Below, in pieces: positions 63,475 through 64,000 of a DNA stretch of 64,000 nucleotides; position 1 is the first letter of the stretch; every line of letters begins with the position of its first letter. The stretch is from NCBI RefSeq assembly GCF_047528295.1, contig NZ_CP180001.1:1240001-1304000 (forward strand). Direction: 5' to 3'. The notes beneath the pieces were generated by a model. That model did no database searches. It saw nothing but the letters and a program-made list of their open reading frames with translations, and was not told the origin of the DNA. This DNA comes from Peptacetobacter sp900550335. Lineage in GTDB: Bacteria > Bacillota > Clostridia > Peptostreptococcales > Peptostreptococcaceae. The position numbers and the translations under genes were made by a program.

Positions 63475-64000
63475 ATGAATCAGGAATTTTTAAACGCATT
63501 AAACGAGATAGTAGAAACTAAAGGTATAGACAAAGAAATACTTATAGATACTATCGAACAGGCTCTTTTAACAGCTTATAAGAAAAACTTTGGTCAGGCA
63601 CAGAATGTTGAAGTAGAATTTGACAGAGATAACGGAGATATAAAAGTATATTCTACAAGAGAAGTAGTTGATGAATCTAACTACTACGACAGCTTCCTAG
63701 AAATAGAACTTTCAGAAGCTAGAAAAATAAGCCCAAGCTACGAAATAGGAGATGTTATAAGAAATGAAGTAACTCCAAGTAACTTTGGTAGAATAGCAGC
63801 TCAGACAGCTAAACAGGTAGTTGTTCAGAGATTAAGAGAAGCTGAAAGAGAAATAGTTTACAACGAATTTATGGAAAGAGAAAGTGAAATAGTTGATGGT
63901 GAAATAACTAGAGCTACTCCAAGCGTTGTATACGTAGATCTTGGAAAAATAGAAGGTGTTATGCCTCGGAGCGAAAAAATAGACAGAGAAACATACAAAG
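63475..64000 (+). CDS. nusA: Transcription termination/antitermination factor NusA (partial)
   Basis: The first 175 codons of NusA, cut by the window end. The RNA polymerase-binding N-domain is seen (FLNALNEIVETKGIDKEILIDTIEQALLTAY, FGRIAAQTAKQVVVQRLREAERE), then the start of the S1 domain (VVYVDLGKIEGVMP). AAGGAGG is well placed. Codon 165, in VMP-x-SEKID, is CGG. NusA probably regulates its own operon at the leader terminator. Confidence 0.97.
   Translation, partial: MNQEFLNALNEIVETKGIDKEILIDTIEQALLTAYKKNFGQAQNVEVEFDRDNGDIKVYSTREVVDESNYYDSFLEIELSEARKISPSYEIGDVIRNEVTPSNFGRIAAQTAKQVVVQRLREAEREIVYNEFMERESEIVDGEITRATPSVVYVDLGKIEGVMPRSEKIDRETYK

Overview
The window is strongly AT-rich and densely coded, almost entirely on the + strand. 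Gene order (mltG-trmR-trhP; aroE-pilins-efp; rnc-smc-ftsY-ylxM-ffh-rpsP-khpA-rimM-trmD-rplS-rbgA; yraN-yifB-dprA-topA-codY; iscR-iscS-iscU-mnmA; T-box-alaS-ireB-ruvX-fur; scpA-scpB; polC-rimP-nusA) and protein flavour point to a Clostridia-class anaerobe of the Peptostreptococcaceae, close to Clostridioides. This is a chromosomal housekeeping segment. The only mobile DNA seen is one IS3-family element and two related palindromic repeats near 28-31 kb.

The most important observation is about the genetic code. CGG occurs in frame 15 times. By my count it is the commonest CGN codon here, although it should be among the rarest in an AT-rich Firmicute. At testable sites it sits where glutamine is expected. 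Two tandem BrnQ paralogues have CGG exactly where the third has CAG (Gln), and the EF-P CGG falls where Bacillus EF-P has Gln as I recall it. This matches the CGG-to-Gln reassignment I remember being reported for Peptacetobacter (former Clostridium hiranonis group), so the organism may belong to that genus. Standard-code translations of these genes would show false arginines.

Layout. 0-3.4 kb: cell-wall transglycosylase MltG and a wobble-uridine tRNA modification pair. 3.6-6.6 kb: shikimate dehydrogenase and four type IV pilin-like genes; two of them have small indels between start codon and prepilin cleavage site. 6.7-20.3 kb: EF-P, an acidic zinc-ribbon protein, RNase III, a short Elp3-like radical SAM protein, SMC, the two SRP GTPases, ribosomal proteins, rRNA/tRNA maturation factors and an L19 leader. 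20.3-26 kb: three tandem BrnQ carriers, each with its own promoter and terminator, with CodY-like and CcpA (cre) sites. 26-28 kb: RNase HII and an FMN alpha-hydroxyacid enzyme. 28-31 kb: palindromic repeats and the IS. 31-38 kb: flavin reductase-like protein, DNA uptake/processing genes, topoisomerase I and CodY. 38-50 kb: RarA, the Fe-S/tRNA-thiolation cluster, and the alaS T-box operon through fur. 50-64 kb: RNase J, phosphoglucose isomerase, site-2 protease-like protein, ScpAB, MarR, sirtuin, PolC, and the rimP-nusA operon behind a leader terminator.

Functional themes are translation and RNA maturation, chromosome maintenance (SMC with ScpAB, PolC, TopA, RarA, RNase HII), and amino-acid sensing: CodY is encoded in the window and one of its likely targets, brnQ, lies 13 kb upstream. 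Several genes are best read from TTG starts (ftsY, topA, rnj, polC, cobB). In rnj and cobB the more upstream ATG is part of an extended Shine-Dalgarno sequence.
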